A stretch of DNA of 64,000 nucleotides, taken from positions 62,001 through 126,000 of the forward strand of contig CAZRVN010000004.1 of assembly GCA_964603595.1 (NCBI GenBank). Reading direction: 5' to 3'. Numbering within the stretch: position 1 is the first letter of the stretch; each line of letters opens with the position of its first letter. Positions 1-8,549 of this stretch are shown here, one piece after another. This DNA comes from JAQVEM01 sp964603595. GTDB taxonomy: Bacteria > Actinomycetota > Humimicrobiia > Humimicrobiales > Humimicrobiaceae. The notes below the pieces were generated by a model. It was given only the letters and a program-made list of their open reading frames with translations. It did no database searches and was not told where the DNA came from. The position numbers and the translations under genes are program-made.

Positions 1-217
1 ACCTGCCGACTAATTTTTCCTTCGAATAACCTGAAAAGTCCAGCGCAGCATCATTGCACTCTGTTATTATTCCTCTGGAATCTATTATAATAATGGCCAC
101 GGAGCTTGTATTAAGAAGACTTTTGTATTTCCCTTCGTTTTCCTCAAGTAACTTTTTGTAATTTATAAACTGCTTTTCATATTTCTTAAGGTCAATAATC
201 CTCTGGTTCATCTCCAT
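1..217 (-). CDS. PAS-domain sensor protein, N-terminal part (runs off the window)
   Basis: The minus-strand reading frame opens near 217 and continues past position 1, so only about 72 N-terminal residues are visible. A short coiled-coil-like lead (LMEMNQRIIDLKKYEKQ) is followed by the start of a PAS domain (SLLNTSSVAIIIIDSRG, then CNDAALDFSGYSKEKLVG), as in histidine kinases and diguanylate cyclases. The output domain lies outside the window, so kinase or cyclase cannot be decided. An ATG at 264 begins MNIEEITKK, which would be a natural N terminus. It is one base out of frame with the PAS part, across a run of six A (T on the plus strand, about 239-244). Either translation starts at ATG 217 or the run has lost a base. 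Confidence 0.6.
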   Translation of the reverse strand, partial: MEMNQRIIDLKKYEKQFINYKKLLEENEGKYKSLLNTSSVAIIIIDSRGIITECNDAALDFSGYSKEKLVGR

Positions 218-304
218 CAGTTTATTTACAAGCTGCTCTTTTGTAATTTCTTCAATATTCATAAGCCATCTGATTTTTTCTAATTTTTAATACCATTAAA
301 AAAA

Positions 305-327
305 TCAGAAGTGAAATTCACCTCTGA
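305..327 (-). terminator. Rho-independent terminator after the HTH/coiled-coil gene
   Basis: A hairpin with arms TCAGAAGTGA and TCACCTCTGA (one G-T pair, 3-base loop) is followed on the minus strand by five T. It lies between the stop of the minus-strand gene ending at 496 and the PAS gene, so it probably ends the former transcript. The rest of 265-495 is AT-rich and shows nothing else that I recognise. Confidence 0.6.
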
Positions 328-495
328 CTTTTAGAGTCTTAAATTTTTTTTGAATTAACCTGTAATTACTTTTTTTTAAAAAAAAATAAATCCTCATTTA
401 AAAAACAATCTTTTTAAACCGGAAACCTGCTTAATAAAAATTATAAATCATAGGTTCTGCTTCCTCCGGGCTCTTCCTATTATATCTCCCCGGCA

Positions 496-1140
496 TCAAA
501 TTTCTTCCCCTTTTTCATTATCTTCCGCAAACAGGATTTCCTCATCACTACTATAGCTATTTTTCCCATTTTCTTCAATCGTATCAATACTCTTATCTAT
601 CTTAGGATCATCACCGTCCGTGTCACTATCAAAACTATTTTCCTGAATCCTATAACTTTCCTGCAAATTTTCTTCATCAATCTTCTTTAAAAATAACTTA
701 AATTCTTCTGAAATTATTTTTTTTATCCTGTTTTTAAACTCATCATATTTATACTGCAGATAATTTATGTCTTCTTCAAGTTCCTGTTTTTTTCTTAGCA
801 AATCTTTATATGAATCCTCCATCTTAGTCTTATCATCTTCAAAATGGTTCTTTATTTCATACTCTTCCCCGATTTCTTCTCTTCCTGCTTCTTCCTGCCC
901 TGCTGTTTCCCGGTCATTAGTCTCTTCATTATCTCCATTACCAATATCCAATCTATCCGGGTTATCCAGACTATTTAGAAAAGTCTCCATATCTTCTTCC
1001 CTTACTTTTATAGAATCCCCGGTTTCAACCGCAGGTAACTTCTTCATTGTAATCATATTCATTATTTCCTGCTCACTTACACCGAGCATCTCGGTAACTT
1101 CTTCAATAGTATATAATTTGCCACTACTACTCATATTCAT
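496..1140 (-). CDS. HTH DNA-binding, coiled-coil, acidic protein of unknown function
   Basis: The protein has 214 residues. Residues 8-55 (YTIEEVTEMLGVSEQEIMNM, then KLPAVETGDSIKVREEDMETFL) match the MerR/excisionase-type helix-turn-helix used in 'helix-turn-helix domain-containing' proteins. An acidic linker (about 60-100), a coiled coil (about 105-155, KDLLRKKQELEEDINYLQYKY) and a very acidic C-terminal tail follow. There is no enzyme domain. The architecture suggests a DNA-bound scaffold or regulator that oligomerises through the coil; this is inference. The start is supported by AGGGA about 5 bases upstream of ATG 1140. It appears to be a single-gene transcript ending at the hairpin at 305-327. 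Confidence 0.6.
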   Translation of the reverse strand: MNMSSSGKLYTIEEVTEMLGVSEQEIMNMITMKKLPAVETGDSIKVREEDMETFLNSLDNPDRLDIGNGDNEETNDRETAGQEEAGREEIGEEYEIKNHFEDDKTKMEDSYKDLLRKKQELEEDINYLQYKYDEFKNRIKKIISEEFKLFLKKIDEENLQESYRIQENSFDSDTDGDDPKIDKSIDTIEENGKNSYSSDEEILFAEDNEKGEEI

Positions 1141-1350
1141 TCTTATCCCTACCCGCGCCTTAAACGGCTGATATTTATTTCTAAAAAATATTTCTCATAT
1201 TATAACATATAAATTAATTAAAATAATCGTGCTTTTTGTTTTACTACCAAGATATTTCTTATTATTATAATTATCTAATGGTTATCTGTATTCATAAATA
1301 TTAAAATAAATACTAATAAACCTAAAATTATAAAACTACCAATTATAATA

Positions 1351-2112
1351 ATGAACCAGGATATAATAAAACCATTTATTTTAACTTCAATTGCAGGTCT
1401 TTCTACTACAATAGGAAGCATAATAGGCCTTGTAATTAAAAAAGAAAATCCTAAATTCATGAGCTCGGTCCTCGGTTTCACCGCAGGGGTTATGATAGGT
1501 ATTTCTTTTTTTGAACTTCTTCCTTCAGGAATAGATGAGCTGGGGCTTGCAAGGGCGAGCGCTGCTTTTATTGCAGGCTTCATTCTTATTTTTCTAATCG
1601 ATACTCTTATTCCTCATGAGTATATCGGGTAAAAAGAAAAAATTGACAGCAAGACCGATTCCCGTCTTTTACAAACTGGCCTTTTCGTTGCCCCTGGAAT
1701 AACTATTCATAATTTTCCTGAAGGGATGTCAGTCTTTTATAGCTCAATGGCAGATACCAGCCTGGGAATATCAATAGCCATTGCCATTGCCATTCATAAC
1801 ATACCGGAGGGCATTGCTGTATCCACGCCGGTATATAATGCAACCGGCAGCAGAAAAAAGGCTTTTATGCTGTCATTCTTATCCGGGATAGTTGAACCAA
1901 TTGGTGCACTGGTTACAGCCCTGATACTCCTTCCTTTTTTAAACCTCCGGATTCTGGGCTATATGCTTTCGGGTATCGCAGGCCTTATGGTTTTTATATC
2001 CATTGACAAGCTCCTGCCTGTTTCCAAATCATACGGGCATATTCATCTGCTAATATTAAGCTTTATAATTGGAATAATAGTAATGATTCTAAGTCTCGTG
2101 CTTATAAAATAA
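1351..2112 (+). pseudogene. ZIP-family metal transporter (ZupT-like) with in-frame stop
   Basis: One continuous frame encodes a ZIP divalent-metal (Zn/Fe/Mn) transporter of about 253 residues, but codon 94 is TAA (1630-1632). The first part has transmembrane helices 1-3 (STTIGSIIGLV, GFTAGVMIGISFFELLP). After the stop the frame continues unbroken with both metal-site motifs, HNFPEG in helix 4 and HNIPEG in helix 5, then three more helices. The interrupted context (PHEYIG-stop-KEKID) is the cytosolic loop. No frameshift is needed; a single base change (AAA, GAA or CAA to TAA) explains it. Restart at ATG 1726 would give a partial protein lacking helices 1-3. No clear Shine-Dalgarno precedes ATG 1351. 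It may be a recent pseudogene, a strain polymorphism or a sequencing error. Confidence 0.8.
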
Positions 2113-2117
2113 AGAAA

Positions 2118-2234
2118 TCATCTTTTCATTCTGCTAATTACAGGAAATTTTTCAAAAAATCCTATCGCATATAGAGTTTCTTTAAGTTTATCTGTCAGAT
2201 CTGCTCCAGCTAAATTTACCACCCGATGCTTCAT
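2118..2234 (-). pseudogene. Short ORF, possible remnant of a STAS-domain protein
   Basis: A 38-codon minus-strand frame starts at ATG 2234. Its sequence (GADLTDKLKETLYAIGFFEK) resembles the last helix of STAS/anti-sigma-antagonist domains, which often read 'v.evLeltGl.klf'. A stop lies three codons upstream of the ATG and the ribosome binding site is poor, so it is more likely a leftover of a larger gene than a functional small protein. The remainder of the 2113-2413 gap is AT-rich with no other recognisable feature. Confidence 0.25.
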
Positions 2235-2413
2235 ATTTTTCTAGAGAAAACTTCCTTTTATATCTTAAACCTTTCCTTCGCAGACAAAACAGCCCTTATC
2301 TCTATTTTTTTTACTGTTCTTTTGTGAACTCTCACATTTAATTTAAATGGGTAAGAGCTATTAATATTAATTCAGAGCCCTACCCTGAAAAAGCCTTTCT
2401 GTAATAAAATTAA

Positions 2414-2965
2414 TTATCTAAGGAATTTTCCCACAAACGGAGAAGTTTCCCCCCTCCTTAAGAAGTGGCCTGACGGACCCTCACCCAGGAATTCCGAGAA
2501 CCAGCTCTCATGTTCAATTTCCTCATTGAGAATAGCCAGAGCTAATTCATAAGTTCTGTGGTCCTTCCCCGCTGTAATATTGCAGATATGCGTATAACCT
2601 CTTACTGCACATCTCTCAGCTTCAACAAGTACCTTAAGTATAGCCATAACATCCGTAGGGTCTTTGGGAAGAGCTGCAGGCGGACAGGCTGACATATCAT
2701 GAAAATCCTTCATACTCTCAGGAAGTTTACCTCCCAGCTCATAAATTCTGGGAACAATTGCTTCAAAGTGATTTCTATCCTCGATTCTTGCAGTTTCTGC
2801 TATTTCTTTTACTCCCTCTCCTTTGAGGCCTATCAGGCTTGCTCTTAATATAGTGTAATAATAGTAAGTAGTAAGCTCAGCTGCAGCATTCTTTACAAGC
2901 AGTTTAATAATTTCATCGACATTTACCCCTGCTTTTTCAACCATCTCCCTTGTTACTTTAGCCAT
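2414..2965 (-). CDS. Dps-like ferritin (DPSL/thioferritin type)
   Basis: This 183-residue four-helix-bundle protein resembles the DPSL branch of the ferritin superfamily, which oxidises iron with peroxide and protects anaerobes from oxidative stress. Candidate ferroxidase ligands are visible in order: E in AAELTTYYYY, E and H in IEDRNHFEAI, E in VEAERCAVRGYTHIC and E/H in NEEIEHESWF. Cysteines in CPPAAL and the CAVRGYTHIC pair recall the Cys pair near the metal site that defines DPSL proteins. The ATG at 2965 is chosen over an in-frame GTG at 2971 because AAGGAG ends five bases before the ATG and overlaps the GTG. The gene stands alone. Confidence 0.85.
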   Translation of the reverse strand: MAKVTREMVEKAGVNVDEIIKLLVKNAAAELTTYYYYTILRASLIGLKGEGVKEIAETARIEDRNHFEAIVPRIYELGGKLPESMKDFHDMSACPPAALPKDPTDVMAILKVLVEAERCAVRGYTHICNITAGKDHRTYELALAILNEEIEHESWFSEFLGEGPSGHFLRRGETSPFVGKFLR

Positions 2966-3260
2966 TTTCACTCCTTTCTTTCTATATCATATTTAATAAA
3001 TAGACTTATATAAACTTGCGTCGATTATTAATGATATAAAAATCCAGTGTTGCTTCTGTTGCTGTGGTTAAAGTTTAAAATCTCATAAATCCATGTCTTA
3101 TATTAACAATTACTTCTTAAGTATAATATTATTTTAAAAAAATACTATCACGAACTTAAATTGGGTAAAAAGGGCTTTATTTCTATTCTAAAAGCTTACA
3201 GCTCAAATATCATTAAATCGTCAATTACTTTTCTACTTATCTTTAAATCCTGAAGTAGTT
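2966..3260. other. AT-rich intergenic stretch
   Basis: This lies between the divergent ferritin and SIMPL genes and must hold the ferritin promoter, but I see no convincing -35/-10 pair, operator or RNA structure in it. Confidence 0.5.
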
Positions 3261-3262
3261 TC

Positions 3263-3290
3263 TTGACAATGCGCCCACAATTGTTATTAT
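3263..3290 (+). promoter_or_regulatory. Sigma-70-type promoter for the SIMPL gene
   Basis: A perfect -35 TTGACA (3263-3268) and a -10 TATTAT (3285-3290) are separated by 16 bases, about 70 bases upstream of the ATG at 3361. Confidence 0.55.
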
Positions 3291-3360
3291 TATATATAAA
3301 GATTATATACGTAAATTTACATTTACACAAAAGTTTAAATCATTTAGACCGGGTGAAATT

Positions 3361-4089
3361 ATGATTAAAGAAAATTCTAATAAAATAATTTACCTTGCAG
3401 TCATTCTAGGTGTATGCCTGATAATCAGTGCCTCAATTGGTTCTTTTACATTTTATAAAGTAAGAACACCTGTTGATACCATTGCAGTAACAGGTTCAGT
3501 AAGGGAAAGGGTTACCTCGGATATTGCCATATGCTCTTCTGAATTTACACGAACTGTCCCTGCTGAAAATTTAAAAGAAGGATACCGGATGATGCAAAAT
3601 GACCAGGAACTTGTACTGGAATTTTTTGAGGATAATGGGTTTACCGAAGATGACCTGACCATTACCCCTGTATTCATGGAAACGCTATATATGTATGACC
3701 CCAACGCTCCAAAAGAGAACATTCTGAAACAAACAGTTACCATCCAATCGGTTGATGTTAATAAAATTACCAATATGGCCAAGAGCACCCAGGAACTCAT
3801 AAACAAGGGAGTTATATTTTCCACACGCTCTCTTGAATACTATTATTCCAAGCTGCCTGACCTTAGAATAGAGCTAATACCCGATGCTATAAATGACGCA
3901 AAATTAAGAGCTCAAAAAATTGCCGAGGGCAGCGGTAAAAAATTGGGGGTTATAAAATCCGCAAATCTGGGTGTGGTACAGGTTCTCCCGGTTAATTCTA
4001 CAGAGGTTTCTGATTGGGGAACTTATGATACTTCCACTATTGAAAAAGAAGTAATGATACCGGTTACTGTAACCTTTACGCTGGAATAA
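3361..4089 (+). CDS. SIMPL (DUF541) domain exported protein
   Basis: The 242-residue protein has an N-terminal hydrophobic segment (about residues 9-30, IYLAVILGVCLIISASIG) that anchors it or directs export. A SIMPL/DUF541 domain follows, the family of the Brucella 26-kDa immunogenic protein and of YggE, linked to oxidative-stress tolerance. Family hallmarks are the opening ITVTGSVRERV-like strand (VTGSVRERVTSDIA), a central region ending in DAINDAKLRAQKIAEGSGKKLG, and the closing VMIPVTVTFTLE strand. The exact biochemical role of the family is unsettled. It is monocistronic, with its own promoter and convergent with degV. Its placement next to a Dps-like ferritin is compatible with a stress role but proves nothing. 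Confidence 0.8.
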   Translation: MIKENSNKIIYLAVILGVCLIISASIGSFTFYKVRTPVDTIAVTGSVRERVTSDIAICSSEFTRTVPAENLKEGYRMMQNDQELVLEFFEDNGFTEDDLTITPVFMETLYMYDPNAPKENILKQTVTIQSVDVNKITNMAKSTQELINKGVIFSTRSLEYYYSKLPDLRIELIPDAINDAKLRAQKIAEGSGKKLGVIKSANLGVVQVLPVNSTEVSDWGTYDTSTIEKEVMIPVTVTFTLE

Positions 4090-4136
4090 ATTTATAAGAA
4101 CCGCAACATATAAAATTGAAGAAGAAATATCCTGGA

Positions 4137-5006
4137 TTAATTATGATTAACCGCAGGACATACAGAAAGGCCCCATATTCCCGGGCCGGTATGGGCGCTC
4201 ATTACTGTAGTTACTTCGGTTAGTATTAATTCATCTATCGCAATTTTATTATCGCTTCTTATTATCTTTTCTAATTCCAGAGCTATATCTATATCTTCGC
4301 CGTAAAAAATACCAATCTTTTTCCTTTTATCAGGATAAGAGACTTTTTTAAGCTGCCAGTAAAGCTCGATTAGTGAATTCCTTTTATTCCTGACAAACTT
4401 TACTAATTTTACCTTCCCATTGCTTTTCAGGGTTATAATTGGCTTTAACCTTATTGACATTGATAAAAATTTACCAAAAAAGGGTGCCCTACCTCCTACA
4501 AATAAGTATTTAAAATTATCAATAGTGGCAAAAAGCCTGTTATTTCTTATGAGATAATCAATAATTTCTTCTATCTTTTTCCTGTTTTCTCCCTTCTTTA
4601 CTGCCCTCGCTGCTTCCAGGGCAATAAAACCCATACCGATAGCTGCTGTCTTTGAATCAATAACTTTTATTTCCGCCTCAGGAAAAAATTTTTTTGCCTG
4701 GTTTGCAGAATTAATTGTGGTAGAGAGTTTTGAACTAAGATGAATTGAATAAATTAGATTTTTCTTTCTATCTTTAACCAGGTGACGGTAAATTTCTACA
4801 AATTCACCGACTGATGGCGTGGATGTAAATATTCTTATGCCTTCTCTTAATTTTTTAAATAATTCCTGGCTATTTATTTCCTTTCCGTCTTTAAATAACC
4901 TGCCTTCATATCCCACATTAAGAGGTACGACAGTTATGTCGCTATCCCTTGCTAATTCTACCGGTATATCAGCAGTGGTATCTGTAACTATGGCGATATT
5001 TTCCAT
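4137..5006 (-). CDS. DegV family fatty-acid-binding protein
   Basis: The 289-residue DegV/FakB-type protein binds a fatty acid and, in Gram-positive bacteria, presents it to the FakA kinase. It begins with the typical IAIVTDTTADIP, has a phosphate-contacting TSTPSVGEF motif near residue 80 and the GGRAPFFGKF segment, and ends with a VMSAHTGPGIWGL signature that contacts the lipid headgroup. Length is normal for the family. AAGGAT precedes the ATG. No fakA-like kinase gene is beside it, so the partner must be encoded elsewhere. Confidence 0.9.
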   Translation of the reverse strand: MENIAIVTDTTADIPVELARDSDITVVPLNVGYEGRLFKDGKEINSQELFKKLREGIRIFTSTPSVGEFVEIYRHLVKDRKKNLIYSIHLSSKLSTTINSANQAKKFFPEAEIKVIDSKTAAIGMGFIALEAARAVKKGENRKKIEEIIDYLIRNNRLFATIDNFKYLFVGGRAPFFGKFLSMSIRLKPIITLKSNGKVKLVKFVRNKRNSLIELYWQLKKVSYPDKRKKIGIFYGEDIDIALELEKIIRSDNKIAIDELILTEVTTVMSAHTGPGIWGLSVCPAVNHN

Positions 5007-5242
5007 AAATATCCTTTTTAAAAAATTAAATTCTATTTTACATTAAACTACTAAAAAATATAACAAAATTATTACAAATTTATCATATTATATTAATTTT
5101 CCGGCATTAAAAACATTTTTTTAGCATTGAAGGGTGGATAATTTAATTATTGAAATATATAATATTTTAAATTTCTTCCACCATTTTTGTAAATTTTTGG
5201 ATAAAACAGGTGAAAAAATATTATAAATCTGTTATAAGAGTC

Positions 5243-5294
5243 ATAAACAGTTATAATATTTATAAACAGTTGCAGCAGGGTTGTTCTTTATAAT
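5243..5294 (+). promoter_or_regulatory. Direct repeats and -10 box upstream of the ParA-type gene
   Basis: ATAAACAGTT occurs at 5243-5252 and again at 5262-5271, 19 bases apart. A -10 box TATAAT lies at 5289-5294, which puts the second copy over the -35 position. A related sequence (ATAAATCTGTTATAA) lies just upstream at about 5223-5237. The layout suggests an operator for autoregulation, as known for many ParA proteins; this is inference. The rest of the 5007-5338 gap is AT-rich. Confidence 0.35.
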
Positions 5295-5338
5295 AGAAAT
5301 AATCTACAGACAAATACCCTGTACAGAATAAGATTCTT

Positions 5339-6232
5339 ATGATAGAGACCAAACATTCATATAGCCCCGGAGAAAAGACTCCGAGGATAATTGCTGTTTC
5401 CAGCCAGAAAGGCGGTGTTGGTAAAAGTACAACTGCGGTAAATGTAGCTACATATCTCGGTGAGTTCGGGTACAGGACCATACTTGTGGATATGGATCCC
5501 CAGAGCAGTTCTACAAGTGGACTGGGCATAAAATATAAGAAATTAAAAAATTCTATCTATGATGCATTAATCCATGATGAAGACCCAAATAACATAATCA
5601 TGGAAACCCCTTATAATAACCTGGCACTACTGCCTTCCAGCCAGCATCTTTCAAATGCAGAAATTGAACTCTCAGTAACAAGCGGGAGAGAGTTCAGGTT
5701 AAAAAATGTTTTTGAAAATCTCAATTATGATTTTGATTTTATAATCATAGATTGTTCACCCTCCCTAGGAATCCTTACCACCAATGCCCTTGTCTCTGCC
5801 AGCGAAGTTCTTATACCAATGCAGTGCGAGTATTATGCTCTTGAGGGGATTACCAGATTAGTTGAAACCATAAACGAGATTAAAGCAGTGTTTAATGAAC
5901 CACTTGAAATAGCAGGTGTAGTATTCACTATGTATTTAAAAACGATGTTATCAAGACAGATAATAAAAAAAGTAAAGAGCTACCTCCCCGATAAAGTATT
6001 TAAAACTATTATACCCAAGAATGTTAAGCTTGTGGAAGCACCTAGCATGGGGGAACCGATTAAAACTTATAACCCGTCATGCAAAGGGGCCCGTGCTTAT
6101 GAAAGTTTAACCAGAGAAATTATAGAAGTCAAAAATAGCCCTCTTAAAAAAAGTTTCCCATCACTTCCCAAAAAAATCATAGACTTCTGGGATACGGGTG
6201 CGCCTCCCAGGCACGCCGCAAAAAATTACTAA
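5339..6232 (+). CDS. ParA/Soj family ATPase
   Basis: The 297-residue deviant-Walker ATPase has motif KGGVGKST near residue 30 with both signature lysines, followed by LVDMDPQSSST (Walker A') and FIIIDCSPSLG (Walker B). A ParA domain of about 250 residues leads to an unusual C-terminal tail (about 270-297, KKIIDFWDTGAPPRHAAKNY). Such ATPases move chromosomes, plasmids or protein clusters along the nucleoid. No parB gene or recognisable parS site lies in this window, so this is an orphan ParA whose partner is unknown. Direct repeats overlap the presumed promoter. Confidence 0.85.
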   Translation: MIETKHSYSPGEKTPRIIAVSSQKGGVGKSTTAVNVATYLGEFGYRTILVDMDPQSSSTSGLGIKYKKLKNSIYDALIHDEDPNNIIMETPYNNLALLPSSQHLSNAEIELSVTSGREFRLKNVFENLNYDFDFIIIDCSPSLGILTTNALVSASEVLIPMQCEYYALEGITRLVETINEIKAVFNEPLEIAGVVFTMYLKTMLSRQIIKKVKSYLPDKVFKTIIPKNVKLVEAPSMGEPIKTYNPSCKGARAYESLTREIIEVKNSPLKKSFPSLPKKIIDFWDTGAPPRHAAKNY

Positions 6233-6409
6233 TACCCTGCCCTGTAACCAGCTACTTTCACACACCTTTTTACCTGAAAATAGGAATATTTGATTATTGT
6301 AAAAATTATTTTATAATTACTTTAAATAAAACTTTAATAATATTTTTATAAATACCTCTTTTATAAAAAATTTTTTATATATTTTATTAAATTTAACAAG
6401 AGGTTGAAC

Positions 6410-7897
6410 ATGAAAAAAATACCATCAAAGATAAAAGTGCTTTTCACTTTATTTTCTATTCTTTTCCTTATCATTACTTTCTCCCTTGCAAATGCCGCAT
6501 GTACTGGAGATGAATCAGGGGAAAGTGATAAGGAAGTTGAAGATACTTCAGAAGCCGGCGCAAAAGGAGAAGATAAAGCTACTGATGAAGGAAAACCCGA
6601 AACAGAAGAGATTATAGAGCCATCCTATAAACTGCTCTATCAACTAATCAGGAGCAAGGTCTCAAAAAATGTAACTGCAAATACTGAATGTTACCTGTTT
6701 AATTTCAGTGAATTCATGGATGGGGGATTGATTAATCCTGACAGCAGCGGTAACAAAATATTAGAATTAAAAAAATATCCTACCAGCTTTATAACAGCTG
6801 AAGAACTTGAAAACTATTATTATATATACTCCCCCAACAATCCAGTTACGCAGCTTGAAGGTTTTGATTTCTTTAACTGGGATATTGAAGGCCAGGCAAT
6901 GATTACAGCTGATTTTGAAACCGGTACCAGCACCGAACTTAAAACTTCCCCGCCTGATATGTACCCGGGCAGTGTCCTTGCCTCCCCTGAAAATAAATAC
7001 CTGGCATATCCAATGACCATACAGAAAGATTCCAATGTTTCTTCAGGCGGAAGTTTTGTGATGGAAAAATTTAACCCTTTTCTTTCTGACTCTAATCTTG
7101 TAATTATGGATACTAGTGATAACCAGGAAAAAACAGTTCTGGAAAATACCTATAACAGGCAGCTTTTTTCCAGTTTTTCTCAATTCTCGGTAAGTGATGA
7201 TTATTTTTATACCATAGCCATAGAAAATGACAGCTTTAAATTTGTAAGGATATCTCTTGATACGGGAGAAGTTAAAGATTTCTCAGAAGCTTTCCCCTAC
7301 TTTGACTGGAGCATAATAGACTGGGATGAATTTTTCCCCAGGTCAGGTGATTTTTCATACGCTAATTTCTCATTATCTCCTGATGAAGAAAGAATGGTTA
7401 TATACAAAAATAGTTATGTAGCCAATATGAAAAATCCATGTTCATCAGAAGCCCACCATAAACTATGGATTTTAAATCTTGAAGACGGCAGTATGGATTT
7501 ATTCGTGAAAGATAACGGTTATGTAACAGATGTTTCCTGGAATCCTGATGGTAGCCAGAAATTCGCCCTGTCAATTAATAGCCACTGCGGGTGCTACCCG
7601 GACTACATCGATACAAGAATTGATATAATTGACAAAAATGGTGGTTCAGTGGAAACACTTATGACTGAATCTAAAAGCAAAATAACAAGTCTCGGTTGGT
7701 CACCTGATGGAAAAACCATTGCCTATGATATTTACGGTACTGATTTTACAGGCAGCCTGAAATTAATTGGCGTAGAAGACAGAAAAGTGGAAGAACTAAC
7801 CAGTACTGCGGCACTTATAAACAGCGGCTTAATTGAGGATACAACAAGTAAAGAATCACACATCCTTATAATGTTTATAGGGTGGGTTAAAGAATAA
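6410..7897 (+). CDS. Beta-propeller (PD40/TolB-like) lipoprotein
   Basis: The 495-residue protein has a signal peptide (about residues 1-28) ending in a lipobox-like LANAAC, then an acidic, low-complexity linker (residues 32-65). A predicted beta-propeller follows with PD40/WD-like blades: SLSPDEERMVIY, VSWNPDGSQKFAL and LGWSPDGKTIAYD. Proteins of this kind act as extracytoplasmic scaffolds or ligand binders; no specific ligand can be read. The ATG at 6410 is preferred over TTG 6404 because AGAGG ends six bases upstream of the ATG. An AT-rich stretch of about 170 bases precedes it. Confidence 0.7.
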   Translation: MKKIPSKIKVLFTLFSILFLIITFSLANAACTGDESGESDKEVEDTSEAGAKGEDKATDEGKPETEEIIEPSYKLLYQLIRSKVSKNVTANTECYLFNFSEFMDGGLINPDSSGNKILELKKYPTSFITAEELENYYYIYSPNNPVTQLEGFDFFNWDIEGQAMITADFETGTSTELKTSPPDMYPGSVLASPENKYLAYPMTIQKDSNVSSGGSFVMEKFNPFLSDSNLVIMDTSDNQEKTVLENTYNRQLFSSFSQFSVSDDYFYTIAIENDSFKFVRISLDTGEVKDFSEAFPYFDWSIIDWDEFFPRSGDFSYANFSLSPDEERMVIYKNSYVANMKNPCSSEAHHKLWILNLEDGSMDLFVKDNGYVTDVSWNPDGSQKFALSINSHCGCYPDYIDTRIDIIDKNGGSVETLMTESKSKITSLGWSPDGKTIAYDIYGTDFTGSLKLIGVEDRKVEELTSTAALINSGLIEDTTSKESHILIMFIGWVKE

Positions 7898-8058
7898 AGA
7901 AACAAAATAACCTGCCCGGCCAATTGCAAACTAATGAGGGTTGATTAACTTATAACTTTTTGGAAAAATTGAACTGATGAGGCCTATTGGCTCGTTTTGC
8001 TTAATTTCTAATGAAAGTAAGCATGTAATATTCTTAAAATAAAATACGGAGGCATTTT

Positions 8059-8508
8059 ATGAAAACTTTAATAGTCTATGACTCTGTCTATGGCAATACA
8101 GAAAAAATTGCACAATCCATAGGCAATGCCATAAGCGGCGACACCAGAGTGCTAAGGGCAGGCGAAGTAAAACTTCATGAACTGGAATCAACTGATTTCC
8201 TTATTGTCGGCTCCCCCACTTATGCAGGCAGGCCAACACAACCGGTTAAGGATTTCCTCTCCGGGATTCCTAAATCTTTACTAAAAGACATCTCTGTAGC
8301 TGCATTCGATACAAGAATGTCTATAAAAATTGCGAAATTCTTTGGTCATGCAGCAAATAAAATAGCAAAAATCCTTGTGGCCAGAGGTGGTAATCTTGCT
8401 TTACCTCCTGAAGGTTTTTTGGTTAAAGACAAAGAAGGCCCGCTCTATGAAGGTGAAGAAATTCGAGCAGCCGGCTGGGCAAGAGAAGTTATCAAAAGTA
8501 AAAATTAG
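8059..8508 (+). CDS. Flavodoxin family protein
   Basis: The 149-residue protein opens with the FMN phosphate-binding loop of flavodoxins (YDSVYGNTEKIA, residues 8-19). The second flavin loop is GSPTYAGRPTQP near residue 55. Flavodoxins carry low-potential electrons between redox enzymes in the cytoplasm. GGAGG lies nine bases before the ATG. It is convergent with the methyltransferase-like gene downstream and no obvious redox partner lies next to it. Confidence 0.9.
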   Translation: MKTLIVYDSVYGNTEKIAQSIGNAISGDTRVLRAGEVKLHELESTDFLIVGSPTYAGRPTQPVKDFLSGIPKSLLKDISVAAFDTRMSIKIAKFFGHAANKIAKILVARGGNLALPPEGFLVKDKEGPLYEGEEIRAAGWAREVIKSKN

Positions 8509-8549
8509 TAATTAAGTTGACCGGGCATAAAAGATTATTAATTGAATTT

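Noticed and set aside
1351..2112. Recoding of TAA as a sense codon in this organism
   Set aside because: All complete core genes (rpoD, dnaG, ppdK, glyQS, era) lack internal TAA and TAG, and the interrupted frames include obvious remnants, so decay or error is more likely.
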